From Amyloporia xantha (taxonomy: Eukaryota > Basidiomycota > Agaricomycetes > Polyporales > Adustoporiaceae), in contig JAYKKR010000005.1 of assembly GCA_036971615.1 (NCBI GenBank), positions 2,018,999 through 2,082,998 of the forward strand: DNA of 64,000 nt, given 5' to 3'. Numbering within the stretch: position 1 is the first letter of the stretch; every line of letters starts with the position of its first letter. A program made the translations under genes and the position numbers. The notes beneath the pieces were generated by a model. That model was not told the origin of the DNA and did no database searches. It worked only from the letters and a program-made list of their open reading frames with translations. Positions 12,667 to 25,462 of the stretch are shown piece by piece.

Positions 12667-13243
12667 TCGAGGGGACAATTCAAGGTTAAGATGGGTGAAT
12701 GAGACGGTGCTGGTGCTGGTGGATTGGATATGGTGCGAGTGAAAAGGTAGTCGTCATCACGGTCCCCTTCACCACCGAGATCCTATTTTCTCACGCATCT
12801 TTCCCGTCACATACGATGAGTGCTGGAGTAGAGCGCAACGGTCAAATCTAGGTCCCTCGGGTAAGCAGGTTTCGTCGTCTGGCTATCCGTATGCCCTCCT
12901 AACAATCTGTTAAATGAAGGATAGGACACGGCGTGCTAAAATGCCTCCATACCGTCGATTGCATAGGGCGCGTGATGCATAATATGATGTGCATGTGCGT
13001 TGACGCTTTAACGAATCGAAAGTCTAAACACACAGTACTACCAACACAGCTGTGCGACAAGTGATACCCGACCTGTATGATATGGTGTTGAAAGATGAGT
13101 TTCTCAAAATAGGTTGTCAGTCCTCTCACCGGTTTGTTCTGCAATTACGGTGTCATGTCAGCGTATGTCAGCCGTGGCTGCATAGCAGTCTAATTCTGAG
13201 TGAAATCTGCTCTCGTAGCAAGCTTCCAATACTGACAGACATC
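12667..13243. promoter_or_regulatory. Divergent promoter region
   Basis: Gene-free stretch between the divergent Caprin-like gene and the BTB gene, and therefore the promoter region for both. I see no convincing TATA box or clustered motif. Open frames crossing it lack an ATG start and any domain. Confidence 0.4.
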
Positions 13244-14408
13244 ATGGTACCGGACACGGACTTCAGCTCAAACCGACACAGCGTGGTGCCTCAGGAATAC
13301 AAGGTGCCAGTCCGACACGCTGAGCTGTCCTTTGAGGACGCCAATCTTGCCATTGTCACTGGTTGCCAATATTTTCTGGTTCATCGCGGATTGCTCTGCC
13401 ATCACTCTGCTGTTCTGAAGGAATCTATTGGATCTATACGGTCTGATCGCGACCATTTGCTTGAGGGCTGCCCTGTCCTGTCGCTGCAAGACTCACCGGA
13501 AGAGATGGCCTACTTCCTGCGGGCCCTGTATGGGTAAGATACACCCTGATATCTCTTCTCTATCTGTCTAAACCTGAGGACCCGAATCAGATTCTGTCTC
13601 AACCTCGAATGCAGAGATTTCGTCGCCGTATCTGCGTTGCTGCGCACTTCAACAAAATATGCAGTAGAAGACCTCCGAAAGGAAGCCATCCGAGTGTTGA
13701 CGTTGTCATGGCCAACCACTCTCGCTATCTGGGAAAGGCGAGAGAAAAATGCGACTAATGCTCAAGGACTATATGCTCCTCGTCCGGTCCTACCTCATCC
13801 CATGTACGTGCTCTACTAACTAAGCTGTTGTGGCAGGATTTAATCGAGATTTTAGCTTGATCATTGAATTGGCCCGGGAAGTCAATGCTCCAGAGTTACT
13901 TCCCTCTGCTTTCTATGATCTATCTCGCTATCTGCCTAGCCAAATTGCACTTGGTCACATTGACATGCAAGATGGGAAGAGTCATCAATTACCCGTCGAA
14001 GACCTCCTGAGAGTGCTTCGAGGGAAGGAACAAGCTGCCCGCTTTCTGTCAACGTTCATTGTCAATGAGCTCGAAGGAAGGGACCCCTCGGATGCATGTG
14101 TCTATCGGCAGGATCCTTACCCTGCTATGCAACGTGCCTGCCAAGTAGCCTTCGAAGCAATCAATTTCGAACTCATCCGCGACGTCAACAGCATGGTCTG
14201 CAACCGCAACTCCGACGCCCTGTTCGCAATTGCAGACAGCCTCCTAATGCAGACCAGGGAAGACACCCCAGGTGTTCTCAACAGGGCGGTGTATCGAGCA
14301 TGTGAAGTGTGTAGATTGGAATATGGCACGGTTGTCGATGCGATGCGCGAGGACTTTTGGAGGAGACTGCCAGAATGGTTTGAGCTAGAGGTTCAATACT
14401 GGGGTTGA
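13244..14408 (+). CDS. BTB/POZ domain protein
   Basis: Protein of the large Agaricomycete BTB/POZ family. These domains mediate dimerisation and often recruit substrates to Cullin-3 ligases; the role here is unknown. Three exons: the first ends at YFLRALYG, where an intron separates it from FCLNLECRDFVAVSALLRTSTKY. The second intron is best placed from the gtacgt at about 13803 to an acceptor before CTTGATC, giving LIIELAREVNAPELLPSAFYDLSRY. The BTB fold covers about the first 150 residues (DANLAIVTGCQYFLVHRGLL is the typical start). The C-terminal half contains repeated Cys/Leu helices typical of these proteins. The start at 13244 is the first ATG in frame with the BTB segment. Confidence 0.8.
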
Positions 14409-15272
14409 GACGTGGCCACCATGTCTGCTAATTTTTATCTGCATTACAATGATTCATCTTCTAATAGCATGGCGCATAATTACAATTCCTGGACACAAAG
14501 TGTCTCAGGTCTTGTGGGCAGTATATACGATGTAGCGTGTCAGATGATCTCCGACACATGTGATCTCGTCACTTCGTTCCCGAATATTGAGCATACATAC
14601 CTCGGTATGTACGATGTCGGATGAAGATAGCCATGGTCTTTGATATGGAGGGCTATCATTCACACCAGCGTAGTCGTTCAGGTGAGACGATCACACCTAA
14701 GGATGCAGGTCCGCCCTTAGGCTCCCGAGCCGAACATTCGCCAATACCTGGGCCATCTTGACGTGCGGGTCATCGGTCGTAAGTACCCATATAAACTCAT
14801 GGTACCTACTAGATTGTCTTAAATCTTAACAATGCATCTCGATCACTCCACTGGCACTGACCCTAATACCATCGTACAAGGAAGTGTTGTTAGAGTCATA
14901 ACACCGTCGATATGTGGTTGACTTGCAACGATCACATATACCTATTGACTTGCAGATTTCTATACGTTGCTTATGTACCACATAACCGTCGTTTATCCAC
15001 AATGTTCGATGAAGTATGTTCAGGACTGCCCGGAGGGCCCTACCTATACTATATGAGTCGGGAACATATGCAGACATATGCTTGTCGTCCCGAGCACCGA
15101 TTTTGATTGGCTGAAGGAAGCTTAATATTAGTCCATATCGTGAATCTTAAATCGGGCGCATCTGATGGACGCATAAACATTTTCCCAGACCGTGTCTTTC
15201 TTGCGAGTGAATGACGTTCACGAGCCTCTTGCTCTTCTTGCAGATGCTTTCTCTCGATTGAATTTCACCATC
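14409..15272. other. Intergenic region upstream of SPO11
   Basis: Gene-free stretch between two tandem plus-strand genes. It holds the 3' region of the BTB gene and the presumed SPO11 promoter. A 70-codon open frame begins right after the BTB stop but shows only Ser/Asn/Tyr-rich sequence with no domain. I could not identify a meiotic regulatory element. Confidence 0.4.
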
Positions 15273-17489
15273 ATGGATGCAACTTCTTCAGCCATTATTC
15301 GCGATGATCACGACATCAATGTAGACTTTCTCTCAATAGATTTTGACGAGCTCGGGGCAGATTGCCTGCTGGATTTTGACATGGAAGAAGACATATCACA
15401 CGCGCCGGACCATGACCAAGAATTACCCTGGCATAAGGATCCCCCCGCCGTTACCCAGGATGCTGATGATGTCGAATTCGATTGTCTCGGTTGCGAGTCG
15501 GAAATGGGTTTAGATTTAGAGGCAGTGGACACACGGTATGCGACTGCATTTGGAACCCCGTCCAAGCTGTTGACTCAAAAAACCTACTTTCCGGAGTGCG
15601 CATGCGGTGGACAGCCTCGAAAATATGGCGTTGGATTTATTGTCGCAGCTCTCAACAGCGCTGTCCTCGGGCCAGTCCAGCGGGGTTGGTCCAAAGAAGG
15701 GCAGATGCAGCGCAATACTCTTGGAGTTGGCGAACCGCAAGAAGACGAAGCCTGACGGGTGCGTCCCATAGTTTTGTATCAATAACATAAACATGGAGGG
15801 TACGACCGACCATGATAGATCCTCGGTCACTCGAACTATCAGGTTCCCTCAGAAGGCAAGAGGCGCAAGTGCGAGACAACTCGGTAGGGGTTTAGCTGTA
15901 CAGTGCATACATGAACCTCCGCATCTCAACCCGGACGCATATATGCTACTCGATATCTCATGTAGCCCAGCTATTCAAAGTTGTGGACCTGATGCACGAA
16001 GCTTTACTGAACGACGTACCGACTACGAAACGGTGCGTTGTGTGATAGTGTGACGATGTTGCTCTCATCTAGAATTATGTACTTTTATCTTAGAGATATG
16101 TACTATAAAGACGTTCCACTTTTCAAGTCTCAAGCAACAGTCGATCGGGTTCGTTCCACTAACGGAGATCGTGTACTGTCATGTTAACCCCAAGCCGACT
16201 TTCACATCAGCTGGTCGACGATCTTGCAGCAACATTCGATCTAGGACGAGCTGATCTCCACGTCGTATGTATTCTGAATTTCAAAGAGTAAAACGCACTT
16301 ATCTGTCGAATTCGAAATAGCGTGCTTCATCCAAGGGCCTCGTGTCCGGATGCAATCTCAAAGTTCATCTTCAAGCAGGTGATTCGATCGAGGTGAATGA
16401 GGCAGAGGTATGACCAAGCAAATTTGTTGTATGCGTCTCCCCTGAATTCGGTACTGTCTCTGTAAAGGGTGCGTTAATACCTGTCGCCGAAGATATCATT
16501 CGCTTCGAAGTGGATGAGGCCTTGTCGTGGGTTTTAATTGTCGAGAAGGAGGTTAGAAGATGGATTTGTCCATGAGGTCTGGTTCTTAAACTTTGGGCTC
16601 CACAGGCTGTCTTCCAGACACTCTGTCGATTCAGGTTCGCTAGCCACCCTTCCTTGCCCGGCCACGGCATCATCATTACAGTCAGTGGCCTCACGGAACT
16701 CGCGTTTCCGCGCTTGCTAACGACATGCAGGGCAAAGGGTATCCTGACGTTGCCACGAGGCAATTTGTGAAGACCCTTAGCGATAATCTTCCGGATCGGT
16801 CTGTTCTATCAGCACCTCCTACATATGTGCGCTAACGGTCTATTTCAGTATACCGATTCTCGCACTAGTGGACGGTGACGCATACGGCCTAGATATCCTC
16901 TCTGTATATAGATACGGGAGCGCGAGTATGCAACACGAAAGAGAGAAGCTAGCTGCCACCAGAGTGAAATGGCTAGGCATATACACTACCGAATTGGCTG
17001 GGTTCGCCCGGTCCCTACCGAACAAGAACAACGCTCACGCTCATCTATCTAGGCTCGGCTTAAATAAAGATATTCTAATCCCAATCACCAAACATGACGA
17101 AAAGAAGGTCTGTCCCTGATTCATCCGCAGCATGGCCGATCTTCCGTCTAAAATTGTTTACAGGCCTTGGTTATGCTCCGGCGTCCGAACCTTCCAAGAA
17201 AATGGCGGTATGGAGCACGATATTTTTCTGATCTACCATCGTTGTTCCTGCTCCTGCGGACTGACGAAGGAATAGGAGAGAATTACAATATATGGTGCAT
17301 AATCGCCGCAAAGCCGAAATCGAAGTTTTGTCCAGCATTCGATCAAGCCCAGGCGTCTCCCTAAATGGATGCCCTCCCGAAGCATTGCAAACTTCAGCCT
17401 CGCGCCCAGATCAGATGCCGGGTCTAGTCCAATATCTCATCAATAAAATATCGACATCTGTTGCTGACTTCGCTCAGAAATACAGCTGA
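15273..17489 (+). CDS. SPO11: Meiotic double-strand-break protein SPO11
   Basis: Topoisomerase VI subunit A-like nuclease that starts meiotic recombination by cutting DNA through a tyrosine-phosphodiester link. Thirteen exons (first 15273-15535, last 17276-17489) sum to 493 whole codons, so 492 residues. Ordered motifs: LENMALDLLSQLSTAL; TIRFPQKARGASARQLAQL; LMHEALLNDVPTTKRDMYYKD containing the catalytic second Tyr (at 16094-16108, directly after an intron); then the Toprim domain with LIVEKEAVFQTL (metal-binding Glu), GHGIIITGKGYPD and IPILALVDGDAYGLDIL (DxD). The C-terminus reads KWRRELQYMVHNRRKAEIE. The first 90 residues are acidic and not conserved. All splice phases agree and no frame repair is needed. 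Introns are short, which may matter for meiosis-specific splicing, but that is conjecture. Confidence 0.93.
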
Positions 17490-18015
17490 CGCTAGGGATG
17501 TCTTGTGGACTTTGATCTGTCTTTCTTTGTCTACTGGTGTATCTGCTGCCTAGGTTGTGATGCTCATCCTCAAAGCCTGACTTGTGACTAGCTCCGACTT
17601 TCCTGTCTATTTTCACTTACTCGGCGTATGATCCCACGTTACTATTATTAGTTGCATTCAATACATCATCAATCAGTGGTACGGACATGCCTGCTGCCCT
17701 GCTAATATTATCAACATATACCTACTCGACTTGCAATTACGAGAACTAGATATTATATCCACGAACCATTACATGGATACTAGTATTAAGCAAACTACTC
17801 GTACTCCTGGCATAACTGTCCTAGACTCCAATGAGGCCATACATTATCATCAAGACTGTCAGACTGTCCGTGGGTAGGGTGCGGTAAAAATACAGAAGGC
17901 AGGTTGATGGGTATGGGTCGTGGACGGGGCTGTGCAAGAAGTGAAACAATACCAAATTGTATAATTTACGCAGTCCATTTCGCTACGTTTCAGTTCAAGA
18001 GATATCAGCTCAATC
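17490..18015. other. Convergent 3' intergenic region
   Basis: Region between the ends of SPO11 (+) and the small membrane-protein gene (-). It is AT-rich, with no gene, repeat or hairpin that I could support. Confidence 0.4.
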
Positions 18016-18950
18016 CTAGACCGCCGGTGACCCCGTTGAAGGCTCGGAACGGTCGGCATCTGAGCTGTGCCGACCGAGCAGGGGGGCCTGACGGCTTATG
18101 AGTAAACTATGAACATTTTCATAGCGGTCGCGATCATCCAAAAGGCTAGACACGGTGGTTTTGTGGGAGGTCGGCGTGGGTCCTCGAGACAGTGAGGTAA
18201 CCACGTCCTCAGCCCAGGATGAACTCGAGGGGGCCGTGAAAGAATATCCCGTAGCTGGGCGTTGGGCTGTGTCCAGGTTACTAACGACGGTAGGAGGCTG
18301 AGAAAGCAAGTTGACTGGTGACTCGCTCAAGCCGCCATCATGGCCGTGATCACTGTGAGGATTGGGTAGAGTAATCTTGGACAACGAAGCCGTATGAACC
18401 AGTGTGGTACCAGCTGCCTGGTGGTCGTATGTGGGAAATAGCTGCGCATGTTCCTGGGTGGGCGTGAAGGCATACAGCGTGGAAGAGCGGACACTGGGGG
18501 GACTGGATATTGTGAGAGAGCGGGGGCGGAGAAGGGTGGGGACAAGTGTGACACGTCGAGTGCCAGCATCGACTGGGAACTCGTCGGTTCCGGGACTCTC
18601 AAGACTTTCAGTGTCCGAACCTGTACGACTAGGATTTCTTCTCAGCGGTTGTGTCTCATGTTCAGCCTGATTAGCAGATTTGGGCTCGTCATTGGGCGTG
18701 GTTTGAGATGTCTGTGACATTCGTCGTTGACGTCTCGACATGATTATGAGCGCAAGCAGCAAGATCAGGATGACGCCTGGATAAGATCTCTGGATGAGTC
18801 GTATGTATCATGCCGAGCAGTTTTTTGCTTACCACCCTCGACCACTATGGCGGCAAAGGCACCCTTGCTGAGTCCTGAGCTGCAGGTGAATGTAGCAGCC
18901 CTCGCTAACGACGGGGAAAATACGAGTAGAATGAGTGAAGAGCGTCGCAT
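18016..18950 (-). CDS. Small single-pass membrane protein, unknown function
   Basis: I do not recognise this protein. Two exons: the first codes a signal-peptide-like start (MRRSSLILLVFSPSLARAA) and a short ectodomain, TFTCSSGLSKGAFAAIVVEG. The second begins in a transmembrane helix (VILILLLALIIM) followed by SRRQRR, a positive stop-transfer cluster that puts the C-terminus in the cytosol. The rest, over 200 residues, is Ser/Thr/Pro-rich with many S-P and T-P sites and no fold. The intron, removed in phase 1, has a gtaagc donor and an acceptor at ccag. The layout resembles a miniature wall or polarity sensor with almost no ectodomain, but no sensor domain (WSC, cadherin-like) is present. It is divergent from CDC6 across 610 bp. 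Confidence 0.65.
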
Positions 18951-19560
18951 AGTGAACGGAGGGGCGCAATATTTCGCAACGGCAGGAGATATGAACGGCC
19001 TGTGACCTGGAGGTAGGAATCTAAGCAGGTGGTTGTGTTGGAATCGGGCGGCGCATAGCTATTTGTGAGAAGATGCTATAAATAGGGGATTTTGCTCCGC
19101 GTGTGCTTGAACAGCGGCAGGCATGCTCCGAGCGATGAACTCCCCGAAAGCGGGAAACTGTCACATCCGCTGACTGTCGTTGAGCACGCGCAGTAACCAG
19201 AGACGCTGACATGTGTAACGAGCGACGCAGCCATGAACCTTGCACGCCGACCAACACGGCAGCCACAGCTGTCCAAGCTGTGTCGAGACGTGATCGCCTC
19301 GCAATCGCCTCGGGGCGCGCGTCGCGTATCACGTGCGTGTCGCGTCGCGCGTGTCACGTGAAAACGCGTCGCGCAAGACGCGTTGATTGGTCGGAGCTTG
19401 AAACCGCGTCAACTCCGCCACGGTTAAGATCGTCTCCTTCGCCGTCTTTTCTCTACTCTCTCCTACAATCTCCTCCAGTGACGGCGTCAACAGCAGTCGT
19501 TCGGTAATCGCTGTATAGTGAGGCCATCCTGACGACTCATCGACACATCGGACATCTACC
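18951..19560. promoter_or_regulatory. Divergent promoter: membrane protein / CDC6
   Basis: Gene-free and CpG-rich in its middle. It contains a TATA-like ctataaatag at about 19076-19085, placed suitably for the minus-strand gene, and CACGTG E-boxes near 19330 and 19355. Two ACGCGT boxes at 19364-19383 and a CCAAT box in reverse (attgg, 19386-19390) follow. A pyrimidine-rich tract at about 19430-19480 precedes CDC6. Confidence 0.6.
19364..19383. promoter_or_regulatory. Two MCB-type boxes (ACGCGT) upstream of CDC6
   Basis: ACGCGT occurs at 19364-19369 and 19378-19383, about 180-200 bp before the CDC6 start. In yeasts this is the MluI cell-cycle box bound by MBF, and CDC6/cdc18 is a classic G1/S target there. 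The spacing and gene context make a functional role plausible; binding is inferred. Confidence 0.65.
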
Positions 19561-21688
19561 ATGCAATCGCCACGTATAACGCGCAGTACAGTTCTCGGCA
19601 AGCGTTCTCACCAGCCTTCGACCGAGCCAGCGACCCCTCAATGTAATCTGGGTCAGCTCCCCCTTACACCTGAACCTACTCCAAACCCAAAACGTGCACG
19701 TCTATCTGTCAGCAATACCGACGGTGACTCTAATAAAGAAAATATCCCTCCCTTTGTTGGCGAGGTCTTGGGCTCCTCACCTTCTACAAGATCACCTCGC
19801 TCTCTTCGACGCACAAGCACAGAAGCAGCAGTAGCCCCTCGGTCACGAAACAGTGAGTTGGCCCGATCTCCTCTTCCAACGTGGACTTCTGAGCTCAAGT
19901 TTCCTCAGCTCCGCGTCGACATGCCTCGATGTCCAATCTTGCAACGCCTGCCGCAGCTTTCACCGCGTTGCACATTACTACACCTCCGCCCACACCTCCC
20001 TCACTGCTTCTTCCGATTTATGCGCGGGCAAAAGCTCTTCTTCGTCCAACCTGTAACAGCGCCACGGACATAGCTGGTCGCCAGACCGAGCGTGACATTA
20101 TTCAGACGTTCGTCATGTCGCTCCTCGGGCATGACCTGCTCGTAGACGAGTCTTCTGCGCTTTACATCTCAGGGTCTCCTGGGACAGGCAAAACGGCTCT
20201 TGTTCACTCCGTTCTAGATGCGCTTCGCGCACATCTAGCTGAGAATGAGATCAAAGTGATCTTTATGAACTGCATGGCTCTCAACGGTATAGATGCTGTC
20301 TGGGGACGACTTGCAGAAGAACTCGACGTCAAGGGATGTAGCGCCACATCCACTCGGAAGGGAAAGAAAGCCAAAGAGGGTCCCCATGAGAGGCTCGAGA
20401 AACTGCTTGTTGAGCGGCAGTCTAAATGGTTGGTGCCTGAATTTTGAGTGAAAATCAACTGCTCATCTTCGTTATTGATAATAGCATTATTATTCTTGAT
20501 GAGCTGGACCACATCAGCTCCAACACTCAGTTCCTCGTGTCGCTTTTCACACTTGCCCATACACACGCATCACATCTGCGACTCATTGGCATTGCCAACA
20601 CTCACACTTTGACGTCCTCCTCAACCTCCACTTTATCCTTCCAGTCTCTTAAAGGAGTGAAGACCATTCATTTTGCACCGTACACACCTCAACAATTGTT
20701 GGAGATCTTGACAACGCGCCTTGCGTCGTTGTCGGAAGACGGTACAGGCGACGGAGAAGAGAGGATGAAGAGATTTCTGCCTCTTCCAGCCGTGACTCTG
20801 CTCACCAAGAAGGTTGCGGCGCAGACCGGAGATGTTCGCGCTTTGTTTGAGGTTTTGCGCGGAGCAATCGATCTTGCTGTTGCGGCTGCGACTTCTCCTG
20901 ACGTTCTTGACAGCCCCACACCTGTCATTTCTCCTGCCCATATCCTTGCGGCGTTGAAAGCTTACGTGCTGTCTGGCGCTCGTTCCACACCATCAATGCC
21001 CGCGTCTGGCGCCACTGCTACAACGACAAAGAGATCCGTCGACAGCGAGATTGTCGCGAAAGTGCGGGAGCTTGGACTGCACTCTCGTTTGGTACTTCTC
21101 GCCATGGTGCTGGCCCGGAAGCGATTTGATGCTGGCCTCATGCTCTCATCTACATCTGCCTCATCGAGTCCATCACGGTCGCCAGTCAAACGAACTCAGT
21201 CGTCGACTGCTATGGCGGCTTCGCGTAAGGCGACAAGTATGGATACAGCACAATTGCACACCTTCTATACAGCGATTCTGACGCGAAGCGATCGCTCCGT
21301 CTTCGCGCCGGTCTCCCGCAGTGAATTTGGTGACTTATTGGGCGTTCTCGAGACTGTGGGGCTCGTTATGCTATCTTCGGGATGCGGTTCACCGAGCTCT
21401 CCATCGAAGACTGGCAAAAGGGGGTTCGGCCGTACTGCTTCGTTCAACATAGCGGGCAAAGGCGGTGCACAGGACGTACGCCTTGTGGAGGGGATCCGTG
21501 CGGAAGAGGTGTGTCGTGGTCTTGGTATTCAGACATCCGGTCTAGAAGCCGATGATGCTGCGGACGTGCGCGAAGAAGAAGTGCGTGCAATCTGGGAGCG
21601 GGAGCGCGTCAGGATTAATCGAGAGATGAAGGCGTCTGTAACTTCATCAGACATCGGAGAAAAATTCGCCGATGCGATAGAGGCTTAG
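19561..21688 (+). CDS. CDC6: Replication licensing ATPase Cdc6
   Basis: AAA+ protein that joins ORC at origins and loads the MCM helicase. Three exons (19561-19852, 19909-20428, 20485-21688) give 672 whole codons, 671 residues. The N-terminus is unstructured with several CDK-type sites, including TPNPKRAR and TPRR (the latter created across intron 1), as expected for Cdc6 proteins that are phosphorylated to block re-replication. Walker A is GSPGTGKTA at about residue 195; Walker B is IIILDELD, right after intron 2. Sensor 1 lies in LRLIGIANTHTL and a sensor-2-like region in AAQTGDVRALFEVLRGA. The C-terminal winged-helix region has VRELGLHSRLVLLAMVLAR. Cdc6 is favoured over Orc1 by the absence of a BAH domain and by size. 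Confidence 0.9.
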
Positions 21689-22024
21689 CCGTTGCTGCCT
21701 CTACAGCTCATGCCTCTTATTACTGTTGTTTTATGGTCAAGCTCGGGGCCTATCTATTCATGCATCATATCTCTAGGCCTGCCTACATGCTCGTTCTGCT
21801 CACGTTATTGCTATATCATTGTTTCCTCCATTTATTTTCTGCTTCAATATTTTCATAGTTTGATGCCGGGTGCTCGTAGAAGTTTATCAATTTGTCACTG
21901 TTTAGTTGTGCAAATCACGATCAATCTGTATTTCTATAGCATTTTTCCGTAATATTATCACATCTGGAATACGATTCAGTAGTGCGCATTTGTAATGACT
22001 CCAAGTTTATTATGCAACGACATT
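21689..22024. other. Convergent 3' intergenic region
   Basis: AT-rich stretch between the stops of CDC6 (+) and the gamma-tubulin complex gene (-). I see nothing else in it. Confidence 0.4.
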
Positions 22025-25000
22025 CTATTGCGAGTGTGTAGCAGTCGAAGGCTGTTGTCGTGTTCTGACCCACCAATCTGCTACGTCGAAGCGAATTACT
22101 AGATCTTGCCAATTACTGGTCACTCCTTGAACCTGAGCGAATTGTGAGGACACCGTTGTCATATTTTCGACTATTGCATGAGAAGGATTAGCACCCCTGT
22201 CGGCTAAAGCTTTCAATACTTTGATCTGACAGAAGGTGCATTAGTGGAGTCATGATCAAAGCAGCGATGTCGACTGACCAGAGTTAGCATTTTGAGCCTA
22301 AAACGGCTCCACAGATCCTCGAGGGGACCAGCAGCTTGATACTCTTCCACGCGCCCCCTATAGCGTTCGCCAGCAAGAATGCCGAATTCGACAACGAGTT
22401 CAAGGCACCCCCGGAGCAAATCACCAGCTGCTTTTTGACCGGACCGCAGGAGGCATGCACTAAGAATATCGTCCATTACATGAGAGTGATGATCGGCCAA
22501 GGAAAATATATCGGAGAACCCGTCTCGGATGTGGACTCCTTGAGAGACATTGCCCTCAGCTGAAGACAGTCGCGCAAGGAAGGCATCAAAATTGCCTCCA
22601 ATTGCCTTGTCATATACGTAGGACGACAGCGATGTTACGAATGAATGTGCGACGAAACGGAATTGCAAGAGAAGTCGGTTCGACTGAGACAGTGTGGGGA
22701 ATAGTGGAAGCTGCGCTTTCCGTGTCATGCGGAAGATCGCTGCGGTAACCGTAGTGGCTGTTGAAAAAACAACGTTGAGACTTTTTCCTTGCTTAAGAAA
22801 AATAACCATACCTCTTATCAGGCGCAGGTTGAATGCAAACATCCGATGATATTTTGAGAGAATAGCTGGGTTGATCAACACATCTAATGGCTTCAAAGGC
22901 TTGTAATCCATATACAAAAAGTCCAGCGCCCTAACCAAAAAATAAGAATGCTGGATATAGGTACAAATCAATAGAACTGACTCAATCGCTGAAAATATAA
23001 AAGCGTCAGCGTCGTCATCTATCAAAAGTACCTCGGAACGTACATAACGGATCAAGCCATCTTTCTTTTCCCGTGTTTGAAGGCAGATCACGTATTGCAA
23101 ATCCCAACCTATATTCTGCTTCTTGCAGTATTTGTTCTTGCACCTCTAGACCATTGAGACGATCCATCGAGTTCTCTAGAGTATCGACGATGACCGTCCG
23201 GAGGTGAAAACCGAGGTCAGTTCCCTTTGGTGGCCAGGTAGCGCCCTGCGTGAGAGACGATGAGAGGCCGACGGCCCAGGCCACGCTGGAAGGTTTTCCG
23301 GACGTGACAAGTGTTTCACCATTCGTATTTGAATGATGCTCTGTAGCTGCGAAGTTCATCAAGGCGGGAGCGTTGTGGTCGTCAGAGTCAGAGAATAGAG
23401 CAGCCACCAGTCTTGATTTAAATGTATCTGACGTCAACAGGAGATAGGATCTGAGAAGAACAAGGTGGAGGCGTAGATTTAAGTGCGAGGAGGTCGACAA
23501 GAAGGGGGAAAGTAAAGCTTCTGATAGAGTATGGATGTGTTTCACCAGGGGTGATAACACGAGGCTGACTAGATGTGTGAGCGTCGGCGTAAGTGATGGC
23601 AATGAAGCCGGGAAGCGGTCCAGAAAACTTCGAAGATCGGAAGCAATCGATGCTTCCGAAGAGAGGAGGGTCGCTCCAGGATTCAGGTCAAAGACTGCAA
23701 ATTGCTGCAAATCCTCTTTGTATTTCTTCCCCTCTGTGGCTGGGATATCCATATTTCGTTGTGTGTGACCTGGCCGTTCTTGGAGACCAGGCGAGTTGAC
23801 ATTGACCCCATTCCATGCAGCCTTGACTTCATCCAACGTCCAGATCCACTTAATTACAGGGTGGCGATGCTGAATATTCAGCAGCTGATGTTCAGGATCT
23901 GCCTCATGAAGGAGCTTCAAGGACCTTCTTGCCCTAGGAAGTGCCTCAGCGACCTCTTCCATGAATGAAGGTAGTGGTGCATCTGTGTCGTCCTCGACAA
24001 TGTCATCCTGGCCATCCGGCCGGTCCTCGTCAGATAGACCAGAGTTTGGTCGAGCGATGCTTGCGTTATGGAGATCAGTGGCATAAGACCGAGAGTCACA
24101 GTCCGATATATAACCGACGGAGGCGCAAATTTCTCGGAAATAAACTCGAGAGGCAGCCGTCAAAATGTAGGCGAACATTGCCGTCACAACTCTGGGAGCA
24201 TTCGATTCCAGATGGTCGGCCAAAAACTGGTACACCCTTGTGAGCAACTCCGCAGGGGATGTGGGCAGTCTGGTGTAGTCAGACGGGGATATATGCTCTT
24301 CCTGGACAGAAACTTTATTACACGCGATCTGATTAGTATATTGATAAAGCTCACTCTATAGCATAAGACGGATAATGAGTACAATATTTCTTCTAGTGCC
24401 GCATATTGCATCCAACAGGAAATCAAATCCGTGCCATCTGCTGGAATGCCTCCTGAGGCCGATGGGGGAGACGTATGTTGGTTCGCAGCAAGTCCGCGCA
24501 AGTATTCTAGAATTGAGGAAAGTGCGTGGATGAAGGAATGGACGACTGGTTCCATGCGACTAATAAGCATGCGGTGAGCATAGTCACGACAGCTAAATTG
24601 AACAGTGAACACCTTGACCAATGGCTATCAACGAGGGTTTCCAAGCGGCGCATGATTGTTCCGATGGTCAGGAATCGCTGGACGTAACTGTTTACACATA
24701 TTAAAACGTGACAAAGCGAGTGATACCAAGAGCAACACCTGCGGCTCACGACTTCATCCGTCCCTGTCAAAACAATTTTACTCTTGCTTCCTTTGGAAGT
24801 ATCCCTGAGCACAAACGTTTCTGTCACAGTATCCCAGATATGCAGAGGAGACGACAATCCGCTAAGTGATAGTCTTAGCGATCGAAGCAACTCTGACGGA
24901 GTAATATAAAGGAGCTGAACCCCAGGCTCTTGAAGAGGTGGCCGGACACTGCGAACACTGAATTGAGTTGAATTCTTCATATAAGAACACCAATGTACTA

Positions 25001-25462
25001 ACTGGTACCGGACTGAGCCGAGGACTTGACTATTCTGCGCAGAGAGGAATGGGGAGGATGAAACGCCATGCTTGAAGCCCTTATAGAGCGTGTCCCAAGA
25101 CATGATATGAGCCTAAGCACCAAGGACAATCCATTACTATAATTATATGTTCTCTGAATACTTCCTACCGAATCTGAGACCCTTCGTGAGACAAGCTGCT
25201 CCCACAAATGATCGTCTGCAAGTGGCGGGGTTTGAGCAATGGCCTGTATATCATACATCGGTTTCTTGGAGTTTATTGGATGGGGGTAATTTATGGAACC
25301 TCGGTCATAAGAGTCGGGTAAGAACTTCAATGTGTCCATGATAGGATTTTGAGGTTTGTCTTGTAGTCGGGGCACCAAGAACCCAGACCTCACATCAGGA
25401 AGTGGATCCACGGACGCAACGATGCTTTCCAGAGACATCAGAGGAGGAAAAGTTTGGGCCAT
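22025..25462 (-). CDS. Gamma-tubulin complex component (GCP family)
   Basis: Spc97/Spc98-family protein that builds the gamma-tubulin ring complex used to nucleate microtubules. Multi-exon. The N-terminal exon starts MAQTFPPLMSLESIV (ATG 25460-25462); the GRIP1 half includes LTRVYQFLADHLES and SRVYFREICASVGYISD. The middle has DAPLPSFMEEVAEALPRA, like the conserved Pro-Ser/Pro-Phe-Leu segment, then HPVIKWIWTLDEVKAAW. The C-terminal GRIP2 half includes DFLYMDYKPLKPLDVL, SKYHRMFAFNLRLIR and the long helical end with HHSHVMDDILSACLL. The last exon reads LKALADRGANPSHAI and ends at 22025. The long middle insert and weak N-terminus suggest a GCP4/5/6-type accessory subunit rather than GCP2 or GCP3, but this is a guess. 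It shares a 467-bp promoter region with DBF4. Confidence 0.8.

Noticed and set aside
14412..14624. 70-codon open frame just after the BTB gene
   Set aside because: Ser/Asn-rich and begins six bases after the stop of the BTB gene; most likely 3' untranslated sequence.
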